In this document: positions 15,462 to 22,840 of the stretch, piece by piece
How the letters are laid out: the number at the start of each line of letters is the position of its first letter
How positions within the stretch are numbered: position 1 is the stretch's first letter
Assembly (NCBI GenBank): GCA_964513095.1
Contig: CAZELH010000004.1
Coordinates: forward strand, 1 to 32,885
Direction of reading: 5' to 3'
Origin: JBDKGD01 sp964513095
GTDB taxonomy: Bacteria; Patescibacteriota; Minisyncoccia; UBA6257; 2-01-FULL-56-20
Length of the DNA: 32,885 nt
Program-made: the position numbers and the translations under genes
The notes under the pieces: model-generated
Told to the model about the DNA's origin: nothing
The model's database searches: none
What the model saw: only the letters and a program-made list of their open reading frames with translations

Positions 15462-17942
15462 ATGCAAAACGATATGAATATAAATTTATTCCATAAAAAA
15501 ATACTGTTAAGTCTCGCAATAATAAGTGTTGCAGTGATAGCACCAGCAATTTCTTTGGCGGCATCGTGTTCAATACAAATGACTCAGGAAAGTTCGGGCG
15601 GAAATGTTTCTGATGTTGCCCGCGTTACCGTTTCTGGGGCTGGTGCAGTTAGCACAGCATTGTGTGGTGTTATGTTGCCGACAGACAGTAATACTGGAAA
15701 TGGAACAATTGAAAGAACGTGGGATCCGAATCAAACGGGCTTTAATCCATTCCCATATTCGATACAAGGAACAAGTTTGGCAAATCAAACCAATTCTGTG
15801 AATGTTCGTTGCTATAAAGATATTGGATCAACTGATCCCGAATTTGGAAAAGTTTCTTCGCCAAAATTAATCGCATCATGTAGCGCGCCATATTCATGCG
15901 TCTATACTGCCGGACAAAATAATCAATCTTGTTCTTATTATTGCCAAGGAGCTTCTACTGGAAATAATTTAGAAGTAGCATATTCGGTGCGTGATAGAAT
16001 AACGAGCCCAGTTCAGCCGCTACAAGGGTGTACTTTTTCTACCCCAGGAGCGACTCCTGCATCGGGTAGTGGAGGCACGTTTGTCACGACGTATCCGGCA
16101 ATCGGTGACAAAATAGGTTCTGCAACATGCGGATCAAAAACAGCCACGTGTTTCGCAACGGTTTATCCGTCGGCACCGCCAACCTGTTCTCCAAACACCT
16201 CAAATGTACTTTTGCAAAACGGACAAGCACAAGTAACATTCACCGCTGGCGGTGGAGGAAGTGGTTCATATGCATGGAGTAGCGGTGCGCAAGATGGAGC
16301 AAATCCGACTACAGGATCTGCACAAACATTTTCAACAACGTACACAACCCCAGGAAATAAAACCGTAACGATCACTCGAGGCACCGGAGGCTCGGGGAGT
16401 TGTACCGTTTTGGTGGAAGGACAATCAACCGCGCCAGTGGTCTGTCAGCCACAAACGCAAACAATTAGCTTAGTGGCGGGATCGGCTACCGCATCATTTA
16501 CCGCCGCCGGTGGGAGCGCGCCCTACACATGGGGTGCATCAGGTGGTACCCCAGGGTCTGGCACCGGCTCTTCGTTTTCTAGTGTATTTACCTCGGCAGG
16601 TACAAAAACAGTAACAGTAACGGGTGCCACCGGAGGAAGCGCAACATGCTCCGCAATTATTGTTACGGGATCTAGTTCCGGTAGTTGTGATATTAATCGT
16701 CTTTGCGCCGATCGCAATGAAGGGATCATATTCAATCTTGGTTCAACACCAGCTGGCAAGAAGGTATTTTCATTCATGAAAAAAAATGGCGTGCAAATGA
16801 CCCCATTTCCTCGGTTGGAAACTGGAGTGACTCCGTACTCGTCAACTGCTCGTTATTCCATCCCTTCAAATCATGGAGCGGGAGAAATAGCGCAGTACGA
16901 AGTGTATTTTGGAGTGGGTGATACCGAAAATCCAAATGATATTCAAGCAACAACGAACACGACATCGTATACAGTAGCGGATTGCAGACAGGCAGCATCT
17001 CCAACAATAGAAGTGTGTCCTGCTTCACAAACAGTAGAAAAGGGTGATATCGCATTGTTTGATGCATTTTATGATCCAACCGGTGAAATTCCAGGAAATT
17101 GTACGGCCACTGATCAAAAACAAAACGTTTCAAACAGCGCTGTATGGTCGAGCTCGAACTCGGCAGTAGCTCAGGGAATTCCGTCGGTTGGCGGAGTGTT
17201 TAATGCACTAACTGCGGGAGCTTCGACAATTCAGGCAACGTATGCAGGCGTAACCGCGCAAGGATTTTTGACGGTTTCAAATCCATCAAGCAATCTCTCA
17301 GTTGCCCTAACCGCCAATCCTTCTAGTGGAGAAAAACCACTTTCAACAACCATTACAGCCAATGTAACAACAAATTCAGCCAATACCATAAATTATAATT
17401 TTTGGTGGAACTGCCCTAATTACAGTCCAAGCGGTGTTCCTTTGTTGACGGAAGCAAAAAATCGATGCGGTGATCCAACGGATCCATCAAAAGGAGCAAA
17501 ATTTGATGGAATTTCAGATAAAACAAAATCAGTATTTCATACATATGACACTGTCGGTGCCTACGCACCTGCAGTATTTATAGAGCAGGGAACATCAGCG
17601 GTATTCGTAAAGCAAACAGTAACGGTAACTCAAGCAACGCTCGCATGTACCAGCTTTACGGCAAGTCCAACGAATTACACCTGCCTGAATGCTTCGTGTA
17701 CAAATACACGCCCTCCGCAAGACCCAACGCTGTCTTGGAGTTGTACTGGAACAGCAACAACAAAGTGTGAGGTGAGAACTGCAACGCAAACCGTGTGTAG
17801 TAATAAAAACGCCACAGATACATGTTCACCAACAAAGCCAAGTAAAACTACAAGATATAGTTTGTGGTGTGATGGAAAAGATACAGGGAAAACAGCAACG
17901 GTCAGAGTCTTTGATACTAATTTCATAGAAATCCCTCCATAA
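15462..17942 (+). CDS. Giant PKD/Ig-type secreted protein, candidate pilus tip adhesin B
   Basis: The 826-aa protein (823 from ATG 15471) has a Sec signal peptide (INLFHKKILLSLAIISVAVIAPAISLAA, cleavage after ALA/LAA) and no C-terminal anchor. Two consecutive Cys-bracketed PKD-like modules start at residues 242 and 328 (GSYAWSS...GNKTVTI and APYTWGA...GTKTVTV) and match the two modules of the upstream protein. A BIG2-like stretch follows (VFNALTAGASTIQATYAGV), then a PKD-like domain near 615-730 (FHTYDTVGAYAPAVFI), and a Cys-rich end. It shares module type, Cys content and locus with the upstream protein, which suggests a secreted partner bound to it or to the pilus tip. Function is inferred from context only. 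Confidence 0.85.
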   Translation: MQNDMNINLFHKKILLSLAIISVAVIAPAISLAASCSIQMTQESSGGNVSDVARVTVSGAGAVSTALCGVMLPTDSNTGNGTIERTWDPNQTGFNPFPYSIQGTSLANQTNSVNVRCYKDIGSTDPEFGKVSSPKLIASCSAPYSCVYTAGQNNQSCSYYCQGASTGNNLEVAYSVRDRITSPVQPLQGCTFSTPGATPASGSGGTFVTTYPAIGDKIGSATCGSKTATCFATVYPSAPPTCSPNTSNVLLQNGQAQVTFTAGGGGSGSYAWSSGAQDGANPTTGSAQTFSTTYTTPGNKTVTITRGTGGSGSCTVLVEGQSTAPVVCQPQTQTISLVAGSATASFTAAGGSAPYTWGASGGTPGSGTGSSFSSVFTSAGTKTVTVTGATGGSATCSAIIVTGSSSGSCDINRLCADRNEGIIFNLGSTPAGKKVFSFMKKNGVQMTPFPRLETGVTPYSSTARYSIPSNHGAGEIAQYEVYFGVGDTENPNDIQATTNTTSYTVADCRQAASPTIEVCPASQTVEKGDIALFDAFYDPTGEIPGNCTATDQKQNVSNSAVWSSSNSAVAQGIPSVGGVFNALTAGASTIQATYAGVTAQGFLTVSNPSSNLSVALTANPSSGEKPLSTTITANVTTNSANTINYNFWWNCPNYSPSGVPLLTEAKNRCGDPTDPSKGAKFDGISDKTKSVFHTYDTVGAYAPAVFIEQGTSAVFVKQTVTVTQATLACTSFTASPTNYTCLNASCTNTRPPQDPTLSWSCTGTATTKCEVRTATQTVCSNKNATDTCSPTKPSKTTRYSLWCDGKDTGKTATVRVFDTNFIEIPP

Positions 17943-17986
17943 AAATCGAAAATCTTACAGTGTGCCTACCTGCCGATTTTATTATT

Positions 17987-18007
17987 CTGTAGTCTTGACG
18001 AAGGTTG
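17987..18007. repeat. Diverged CCGTAGTTTTARCGAAGG intergenic repeat
   Basis: CTGTAGTCTTGACGAAGG matches the cores at 5911-5928 and 7232-7249 at most positions. A TGCCTACCTGCC motif just upstream (near 17963) resembles the GCCTGCCTGCC part of the palindrome at 11931. It lies in the 113-base spacer before the PilX-like gene. Confidence 0.45.
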
Positions 18008-18041
18008 GTGGGTGGGTAACGCAAATGATGTAAGAGAGTGA

Positions 18042-18047
18042 TATAAT
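18042..18047 (+). promoter_or_regulatory. -10 element (TATAAT) of the PilX-like gene
   Basis: A consensus TATAAT ends 8 bases before the ATG at 18056, predicting a leaderless mRNA that begins at the start codon. Confidence 0.6.
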
Positions 18048-18055
18048 AAAAAATA

Positions 18056-18532
18056 ATGAAGTTGCTTTTGGATGGTATTTCTACTAATACGCAATACGCA
18101 ATACGCAATACATGCCTTCGCTCCGGTCAAGTCATGATTTTAACCGTCCTGATGCTTGGTGCGACGATGATTGGCGCCACAACGATTGCAGGACTCTTGA
18201 TGTTGTACCAAGTTCGCCAAGCCAGTGATATTATTAACTCCACAAAAGCAGTATATGCCGCCGACGCAGGAGTTGACGCAGCTTTGTATCAATACTTTAA
18301 ACAAGCGCAAGGAACGGAGCCAACTTTTACCAACGGTGCAGCTTTACAGTATTTGGGTTGCGTGGACACACTCCAAGACAACACGCACGTAGAAGTTGAT
18401 TGTTCCGCCGATTTCACTGACTCAGAAGCAAACCCCTTTAAATCCCGCGCGTTCAAGGCGGTGGGACGATCTGCAGGAGCATACCGATCACTTGCGCAAT
18501 TTTTGGGCGAGCATCTCGATCCAGAAAATTAG
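18056..18532 (+). CDS. Minor pilin, PilX/GspK-like, with a 7-nt repeat in its leader
   Basis: The 158-aa protein has a leader of 24 residues ending LRSG, then QVMILTVLMLGATMIGATTIAGLLMLYQVRQASDI. Gly at -1 and a long hydrophobic helix fit a PilX-type minor pilin; Glu at +5 is absent (Leu), as in GspK-type subunits. The segment STKAVYAADAGVDAALYQYF is typical of PilX-like proteins. Two cysteines (CVDTL and VDCSA) could pair. It closes the minor pilin set after the two giant proteins. The leader codons NTQYAIRNT are encoded by a 7-nt tandem repeat, so unit changes would shift the frame ahead of the mature protein. Confidence 0.82.
   Translation: MKLLLDGISTNTQYAIRNTCLRSGQVMILTVLMLGATMIGATTIAGLLMLYQVRQASDIINSTKAVYAADAGVDAALYQYFKQAQGTEPTFTNGAALQYLGCVDTLQDNTHVEVDCSADFTDSEANPFKSRAFKAVGRSAGAYRSLAQFLGEHLDPEN
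18086..18111 (+). repeat. Tandem heptanucleotide repeat (AATACGC x3.7) inside the PilX-like leader
   Basis: Three full AATACGC units plus AATAC lie 30 bases after the start codon, between the ATG and the pilin cleavage site. The unit is not a multiple of three. The in-frame protein therefore depends on copy number. Confidence 0.85.
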
Positions 18533-18564
18533 TTGAGAACACGGGTTAGAAATTTATCGGAGAC

Positions 18565-18608
18565 CAAAATTAAACTTAATTTTGTTCAATCTGCCTGATG
18601 GTAGGCAG
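18565..18608. repeat. Two adjacent inverted repeats upstream of ligA
   Basis: CAAAATTAA (18565-18573) and TTAATTTTG (18576-18584) are perfect arms with a 2-base spacer. CTGCCT (18591-18596) and AGGCAG (18603-18608) follow. There is no U-tract after either, so they are more likely repeat remnants, or a weak end of the pilus unit, than a clear intrinsic terminator. The rest of the 18533-18726 spacer shows no gene. Confidence 0.55.
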
Positions 18609-18726
18609 GGATAAACGTGATTATTTTGCACAGAAAATTGGACGCTGGTTATTAAGGAAGCATGCTTGTAGATATTGATAAAACAGCCTCTCGATGCCAA
18701 GTCATTCTTTTGGTAGAGTATAGGCA

Positions 18727-20820
18727 ATGGATAAAAAGAATGCATTGGATCGAATCAAAAAATTGCGTGAGGCGATAGAGGAATATCGCTACGCATATCA
18801 CGTAGAGGATCGCTCAATAATCCCCGATAGCGCCCTCGATACGCTCAAAAAAGAGCTCGTTGACTTAGAAACTCAATTTCCAGATTTAATAACGCCAGAT
18901 TCTCCTTCGCAACGAGTCGCAGGAGCTCCGAGTAAAAAATTTAAAAAAGTGACCCATGAGACGCGAATGACATCATTAAACGATGTTTTTTCAGCGGAAG
19001 AAATGAAGGCATGGGTTGTTCGATTGCAAAATTTCTTTGCTGGAGGCCCTTTTTCTGTATCAACAGAAAGCGAGTATTATTGCGAGTTAAAACTCGACGG
19101 ATTAGCAATTGAGCTCGTTTACGAAGATGGGATTTTTGTTCAAGGCGCGACTCGTGGCGATGGACTAGTTGGAGAGGATGTAACTACTAATTTAAAAACC
19201 GTAGACGCGATACCGCTCGCATTGTATCCAAAAGAACGGGTTGAAAAAAATCTAAAGAAGTATGGTCTTGATCCAAAAAAAATAGAGTGTGCACCGAAAA
19301 AACTCGTAGTGCGTGGAGAAATATTTTTAACAAAGCAGGAGTTTGAACGAATAAATAAAGAACAAGAAAAAAGGGGAGAAAAAATATACGCTAATCCTCG
19401 CAATGTTGCCGCGGGATCGATTCGTCAACTTGATCCAAAAATAACTGCCGCGCGAAAATTGGATAGTTATCAATATGACATCGTCACAGATATTGGAGTA
19501 GACACTCACGAACACACGCATATGGTGTTAAGTGCTTTCGGGTTTAAAGTAAATCCACACAACAAAAAAGCAAAAAACCTTAAAGAGGCGATCGCATTTC
19601 GTGAGTATTGGGAAGAACATCGAAAAAAACTCCCCTATGAAGTAGACGGAACAGTCATCATCGTTAATGAAAATAACATATTTTCCGCCGGTGGAATTAT
19701 TGGAAAAGCGCCGCGCGGTGCCGTCGCCTTTAAATTTGCCGCGATTGACGCAACAACAATCGTGGAAGATATTGTTGTGCAAGTGGGGCGCACCGGAGCA
19801 CTTACTCCCGTTGCGGTATTGCGCCCAGTCGCAGTGGGAGGGGTAATGATTACCCATGCCACGCTCCACAACGCGGACGAAGTAGCGCGACTTGATATTA
19901 GGATAGGAGATACGGTGGTTGTGTCGCGAGCAGGCGATGTAATTCCAAAGATATTGGAAGTGATAAAAAAATTACGTCCCGTTAATGCTAAATCATTTGC
20001 GATGCCAACAATCTGTCCGATTGACGGGTCTCCGGTCATAAAAGAAGGAGCAATCCATAAATGCACCAACCCGTATTGCGGTGCACGCCTGAAAGAAGGG
20101 TTGTATCATTTTGTCTCACGGAAAGCATTTGATATTCGAGGACTCGGCCCGAAAATACTAGACGTGTTTCTTGATAATGGTCTGATCGCAACTGCCGCGG
20201 ACATTTTTGATCTTCATGAGGGTGACATCGAAGCCCTCCCACGCTTCGGTGAAGTATCGGCGCGTAATATCGTTAAAGAAGTAAGTGAGAAAAAAAATAT
20301 CGAAATAAGCAGGTTTGTATATGCGCTCGGCATCATTCATGTGGGAGAAGAAACTGCACGATTACTCGCGGATGAACTAGCGAAAAAAAATGAACACATA
20401 AAAAATCCAACAGAACTGTATGTGACGGGAGCCCAGTTTACAAAAGAAGAATTGCAAAGCGTGTCCGATATCGGCCCAGTCGTTGCTGAAAGTATCTACG
20501 CATGGTTTCACGACAAAAAAAATGAACGGTTTTGTGAGGTATGTACGAGGCACGGAGTGGTGATAAAAAAAGAAAAAAAGGGGAAGATGCAAACCTTAAA
20601 AAACGCTTCATTTGTATTAACGGGGAGTTTGCAGACAATGAGTCGCGAAGAAGCAAAGGAAAAAATTCGTGCGTATGGAGGGGTAACGCACGAGTCAGTA
20701 ACAAAACAAACATCCTATGTGGTAGCGGGAGAGGCTCCGGGGAGTAAGTACGAAAAAGCGAAGAAATTAGGAGTCCCCATTTTGACTGAACCCGATTTTT
20801 TGAAATTATTAGGAAAATAG
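18727..20820 (+). CDS. ligA: NAD-dependent DNA ligase LigA
   Basis: LigA seals nicks in replication and repair using NAD+. The 697-aa length is normal. Domains in order: Ia region (ALDRIKKLREAIEEYRYAYH), nucleotidyltransferase with the adenylated Lys122 in ELKLDG and ATRGDGLVGEDVT, YANPRNVAAGSIRQLD, EVDGTVIIVNE, OB domain (VGRTGALTPVAVLRPV), zinc finger, HhH region and C-terminal BRCT (SFVLTGSLQTMSREEAKEKI). In the zinc finger the ligands would be Cys430, Asp433, Cys446 and Cys451: the usual second Cys of CPxC is Asp (CPID). Also PRGAVAFKF replaces the usual PRWAIAYKF. A TAGAGT at 18714-18719, 7 bases before the ATG, is a weak leaderless-type -10. Confidence 0.97.
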   Translation: MDKKNALDRIKKLREAIEEYRYAYHVEDRSIIPDSALDTLKKELVDLETQFPDLITPDSPSQRVAGAPSKKFKKVTHETRMTSLNDVFSAEEMKAWVVRLQNFFAGGPFSVSTESEYYCELKLDGLAIELVYEDGIFVQGATRGDGLVGEDVTTNLKTVDAIPLALYPKERVEKNLKKYGLDPKKIECAPKKLVVRGEIFLTKQEFERINKEQEKRGEKIYANPRNVAAGSIRQLDPKITAARKLDSYQYDIVTDIGVDTHEHTHMVLSAFGFKVNPHNKKAKNLKEAIAFREYWEEHRKKLPYEVDGTVIIVNENNIFSAGGIIGKAPRGAVAFKFAAIDATTIVEDIVVQVGRTGALTPVAVLRPVAVGGVMITHATLHNADEVARLDIRIGDTVVVSRAGDVIPKILEVIKKLRPVNAKSFAMPTICPIDGSPVIKEGAIHKCTNPYCGARLKEGLYHFVSRKAFDIRGLGPKILDVFLDNGLIATAADIFDLHEGDIEALPRFGEVSARNIVKEVSEKKNIEISRFVYALGIIHVGEETARLLADELAKKNEHIKNPTELYVTGAQFTKEELQSVSDIGPVVAESIYAWFHDKKNERFCEVCTRHGVVIKKEKKGKMQTLKNASFVLTGSLQTMSREEAKEKIRAYGGVTHESVTKQTSYVVAGEAPGSKYEKAKKLGVPILTEPDFLKLLGK

Positions 20821-20882
20821 CCAGCCAGAAATGCCCAATCTTCACTTTTTTATGCGTTTGCGCTAGAATACTTTTGACGTTT

Positions 20883-20960
20883 GCAGTGGTGGTGTAGCCC
20901 GGTTAACATGCCTCCCTGTCACGGAGGAGATCGCCGGTTCAAATCCGGTCCACTGCGCCA
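20883..20960 (+). tRNA. tRNA-Asp (GTC anticodon), CCA encoded
   Basis: It folds as a full cloverleaf: acceptor GCAGTGG/CCACTGC, D-stem GTGT/ACAT, anticodon stem CCTCC/GGAGG with loop CTGTCAC (anticodon GTC, Asp), T-stem GCCGG/CCGGT with loop TTCAAAT, discriminator G and genomic CCA. TAGAAT near 20864 is a possible -10 element. It lies 62 bases after ligA and is followed by a terminator hairpin. Confidence 0.96.
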
Positions 20961-20984
20961 AAGTTGGGATTTTGAATAGAAAAG

Positions 20985-21023
20985 AAAAAAGGTCATTTAC
21001 ATAAAGCGTAAATGACCTTTTTT
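20985..21023. terminator. Bidirectional intrinsic terminator after tRNA-Asp
   Basis: A perfect 10-bp stem (GGTCATTTAC at 20991-21000, GTAAATGACC at 21008-21017) with a 7-base loop, an A-run on the left and a T-run on the right. It can end the tRNA transcript rightward and the convergent gene (stop at 21042) leftward. Confidence 0.9.
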
Positions 21024-21041
21024 GTTATTTTGGGTGGAAAT

Positions 21042-21821
21042 CTAAAGCACGCAGCGCTTATAGCAAGCAATGAGTTCTGGATTTGCTGCCACAACCGAAA
21101 GCGCGCGTTCGTCTGGAGTGTAGGCATCACCGTTCAGCTGACAAAATTGCGCACCAGCAGATTCTGCGATGAGAAGACCAGCAGCCATGTCATAGTACGC
21201 AGCTTCAGCGGCAATATAAATATCAGTTCTTCCGCACGCCAAAAATGACCAATGCACGCCGGCGCATCCGTAGTGCCGTGGTTCTGCAAGATCACACGCA
21301 ATGATTTTTGGTAAAGTCAAAAAATTTTGAGCGGTATGACCAATGCCAAAACATTGGAGTGACAGATCGAGTCTGGTTTGAGAAGAGACAGAAAGAGCTT
21401 GATCGTTGCAGTACGCGGGAAAGAATTTTTCAGCGGAGTACAGCTCTCCCAGTGCAGGGAGATTGATGACGGCAGCCTCACAAACACCATATCTGAAAAA
21501 TGAAATTTGCGATGCAAACAGTGGATTTCCCGAAAGGTAATTTTTTGTCCCATCGATAGCATCAATAACGACAAAATTTTCCGAATCAAGATTACCGCTA
21601 TCACGTCCCAACTCCTCACCCCAGATTTTGTAATTAGGGAAATAAAGTTTGCAGAATTCGCGCATCTGTTTTTCGGCTTCAATGTCGTATTGAGATACGA
21701 CTTCTTTGCCTTGTTTGTAATGATATTTTTTTACGAGACTCAATTCATACGAGCCACGCCATTCAAGAAGTTGAGTGCCAAGGCTTTTCATGAAATCTGT
21801 GACGCAATCAATATCTGCCAT
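21042..21821 (-). CDS. Inositol monophosphatase family phosphatase
   Basis: The 259-aa protein is a Mg2+-dependent phosphatase of the IMPase/CysQ/FBPase superfamily. Metal-site motifs are WGEEL, the DAIDGT box in VVIDAIDGTKNYLSG, and YYDMAAGLLIAESAGA, the counterpart of WDxAAGxLIxxEAGG. The exact substrate (inositol phosphate, PAP, fructose-1,6-bisphosphate or other sugar phosphate) cannot be read from sequence. I chose ATG 21821 because AGGGAG lies 7 bases upstream. A longer frame from 21869 would add 16 residues and bypass this signal. It has its own sigma70-type promoter and a perfect inverted repeat in the leader, and is divergent from the gene at 22079. Confidence 0.88.
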   Translation of the reverse strand: MADIDCVTDFMKSLGTQLLEWRGSYELSLVKKYHYKQGKEVVSQYDIEAEKQMREFCKLYFPNYKIWGEELGRDSGNLDSENFVVIDAIDGTKNYLSGNPLFASQISFFRYGVCEAAVINLPALGELYSAEKFFPAYCNDQALSVSSQTRLDLSLQCFGIGHTAQNFLTLPKIIACDLAEPRHYGCAGVHWSFLACGRTDIYIAAEAAYYDMAAGLLIAESAGAQFCQLNGDAYTPDERALSVVAANPELIACYKRCVL

Positions 21822-21865
21822 ATAGAAGCTCCCTTTGATAGAGGTACTGGATGTTAAAAAGAAAA

Positions 21866-21881
21866 GCATAGAAGTCTATGC
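21866..21881. promoter_or_regulatory. Perfect inverted repeat in the leader of the IMPase-family gene
   Basis: GCATAGA and TCTATGC are separated by AG. The element begins about 5 bases after the predicted transcription start on the minus strand, so it is a possible operator or 5' stem-loop. Confidence 0.5.
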
Positions 21882-21892
21882 ATGCTGGTGCG

Positions 21893-21921
21893 ATTCTATC
21901 TATTTTGTTGATTGTAGTCAA
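21893..21921 (-). promoter_or_regulatory. Sigma70-type promoter of the IMPase-family gene
   Basis: On the minus strand TTGACT (21916-21921) and TAGAAT (21893-21898) are spaced by exactly 17 bases. The start would lie near 21886, giving a leader of about 65 nt with a Shine-Dalgarno sequence. Confidence 0.7.
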
Positions 21922-21971
21922 GAAAACCATAGGGTTTGCTCGCTGACCATAAGAGCTGTCAAAGAAAAAAA

Positions 21972-22000
21972 TTGACAAAATAGGTTTTGCGGGGTATTTT
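21972..22000 (+). promoter_or_regulatory. Sigma70-type promoter of the 238-aa gene
   Basis: A consensus TTGACA (21972-21977), 17-base spacer and TATTTT (21995-22000). The predicted leader is about 72 nt. It is back-to-back with the promoter of the IMPase-family gene, with 50 bases between the two -35 boxes. Confidence 0.72.
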
Positions 22001-22020
22001 GATAAAAGATTTTTTCCAAC

Positions 22021-22043
22021 AAACGCCTTTTGAAAAAGCGTTT
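22021..22043 (+). promoter_or_regulatory. Stem-loop in the leader of the 238-aa gene
   Basis: AAACGC (22021-22026) pairs with GCGTTT (22038-22043) and TTTT with AAAA inside, with one bulged C and a tight loop. It starts about 14 bases after the predicted transcription start and has no U-tract, so it looks like a 5' stabilising or regulatory hairpin. Confidence 0.5.
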
Positions 22044-22078
22044 CGTATACTCAAATTCACAAAAAAAGGAGGCGCAGT

Positions 22079-22795
22079 ATGGCGTCCAAAAATCTCACGC
22101 ACAACACAGGAGTTTCGGCTCAACAAGTGAAATTAATAAAAAAACCAAACGATGCGACTGCTGTAAAAGTCACTCAAATTCATGTGCCTGAAAATAGGTT
22201 CGTATCGATAAGTGATCCAATCCAAGAAAAATCACCGGAAGAAAGTGTGGCAAAAATGAGCGAAAAAAGTATCGGTCTTTCGTTTCACATAAGGCCAATA
22301 CAAAAAGAGGTGGTACTTATTGATCAGGCGCTTCTTTTGCGAGCAGAAAAATTTTTAATGAACGAAAGCATTATTTTTGATCCAATTGCAAAAAAAATGC
22401 TCCACATGATGTTGAGGCGTTTACATCGTAATATCCCTGAAACAAAAAAAGTCGTGGCAGAGATCGCGTCTCTAGGCGCATATCAATGCATTGATGCGCA
22501 GATAGAAAAACAGATGATTAATACGCGTATTGATGAAATGGGGAATAGAGAATGTTCTCTCATTGAATCGCTCGCATTTTTAATACAGTGGGAACCTAAA
22601 CAAGGAGAATGCGCGTGCATTCATATGGATCCATTGATTGATGAGGTGTCTCAATTTTTTCCACTTATTTTTATAAAGGAAAAAATTCATCCACCAGATA
22701 AGCCAATGCAGTGGTTGACGCGGATTGACGTTGCTTACGCATACCCATGGGGAAAATGGGCAAGGGGCGTGCAGTGGGTATCCGTGAAGAAATAA
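22079..22795 (+). CDS. Hypothetical 238-aa soluble protein
   Basis: I do not recognise the family. The protein has no signal peptide or membrane helix. Residues 1-65 are polar and probably flexible, and about 66-238 appear folded, with a helical middle (LLLRAEKFLMNESIIFDPIAKKMLHMMLRRLHR) and a C-terminal beta/aromatic segment (RIDVAYAYPWGKWARGVQW). The start is secure: AGGAGG lies 6 bases before the ATG and a good promoter lies 79 bases before it. It is monocistronic, ending 8 bases before a strong terminator. It belongs to the group of genes in 21-25.7 kb with classical signals, unlike the leaderless genes around them. Confidence 0.85.
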   Translation: MASKNLTHNTGVSAQQVKLIKKPNDATAVKVTQIHVPENRFVSISDPIQEKSPEESVAKMSEKSIGLSFHIRPIQKEVVLIDQALLLRAEKFLMNESIIFDPIAKKMLHMMLRRLHRNIPETKKVVAEIASLGAYQCIDAQIEKQMINTRIDEMGNRECSLIESLAFLIQWEPKQGECACIHMDPLIDEVSQFFPLIFIKEKIHPPDKPMQWLTRIDVAYAYPWGKWARGVQWVSVKK

Positions 22796-22803
22796 AAAAT
22801 GAA

Positions 22804-22836
22804 GGCTCATTCGACATTTGTCGAATGAGCCTTTTT
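22804..22836 (+). terminator. Intrinsic terminator of the 238-aa gene
   Basis: A GGCTCATTCGA stem with its complement TCGAATGAGCC and a T-run (22832-22836). The left side is less A-rich, so termination is mainly rightward. The convergent gene ends only 4 bases away at 22841 and may use the same hairpin. Confidence 0.85.
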
Positions 22837-22840
22837 CATG

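Noticed and set aside
18086..18111. CRISPR-like repeat
   Set aside because: The units are contiguous 7-mers without spacers, and no cas gene is present in the window.
18565..18608. Terminator for the pilus operon
   Set aside because: The hairpins have no U-tract after them and resemble dispersed palindromes, so they are listed as repeats instead.
20883..20960. Integration site (att) at the tRNA-Asp 3' end
   Set aside because: No integrase gene lies nearby and I found no direct repeat of the tRNA 3' end downstream within the window.
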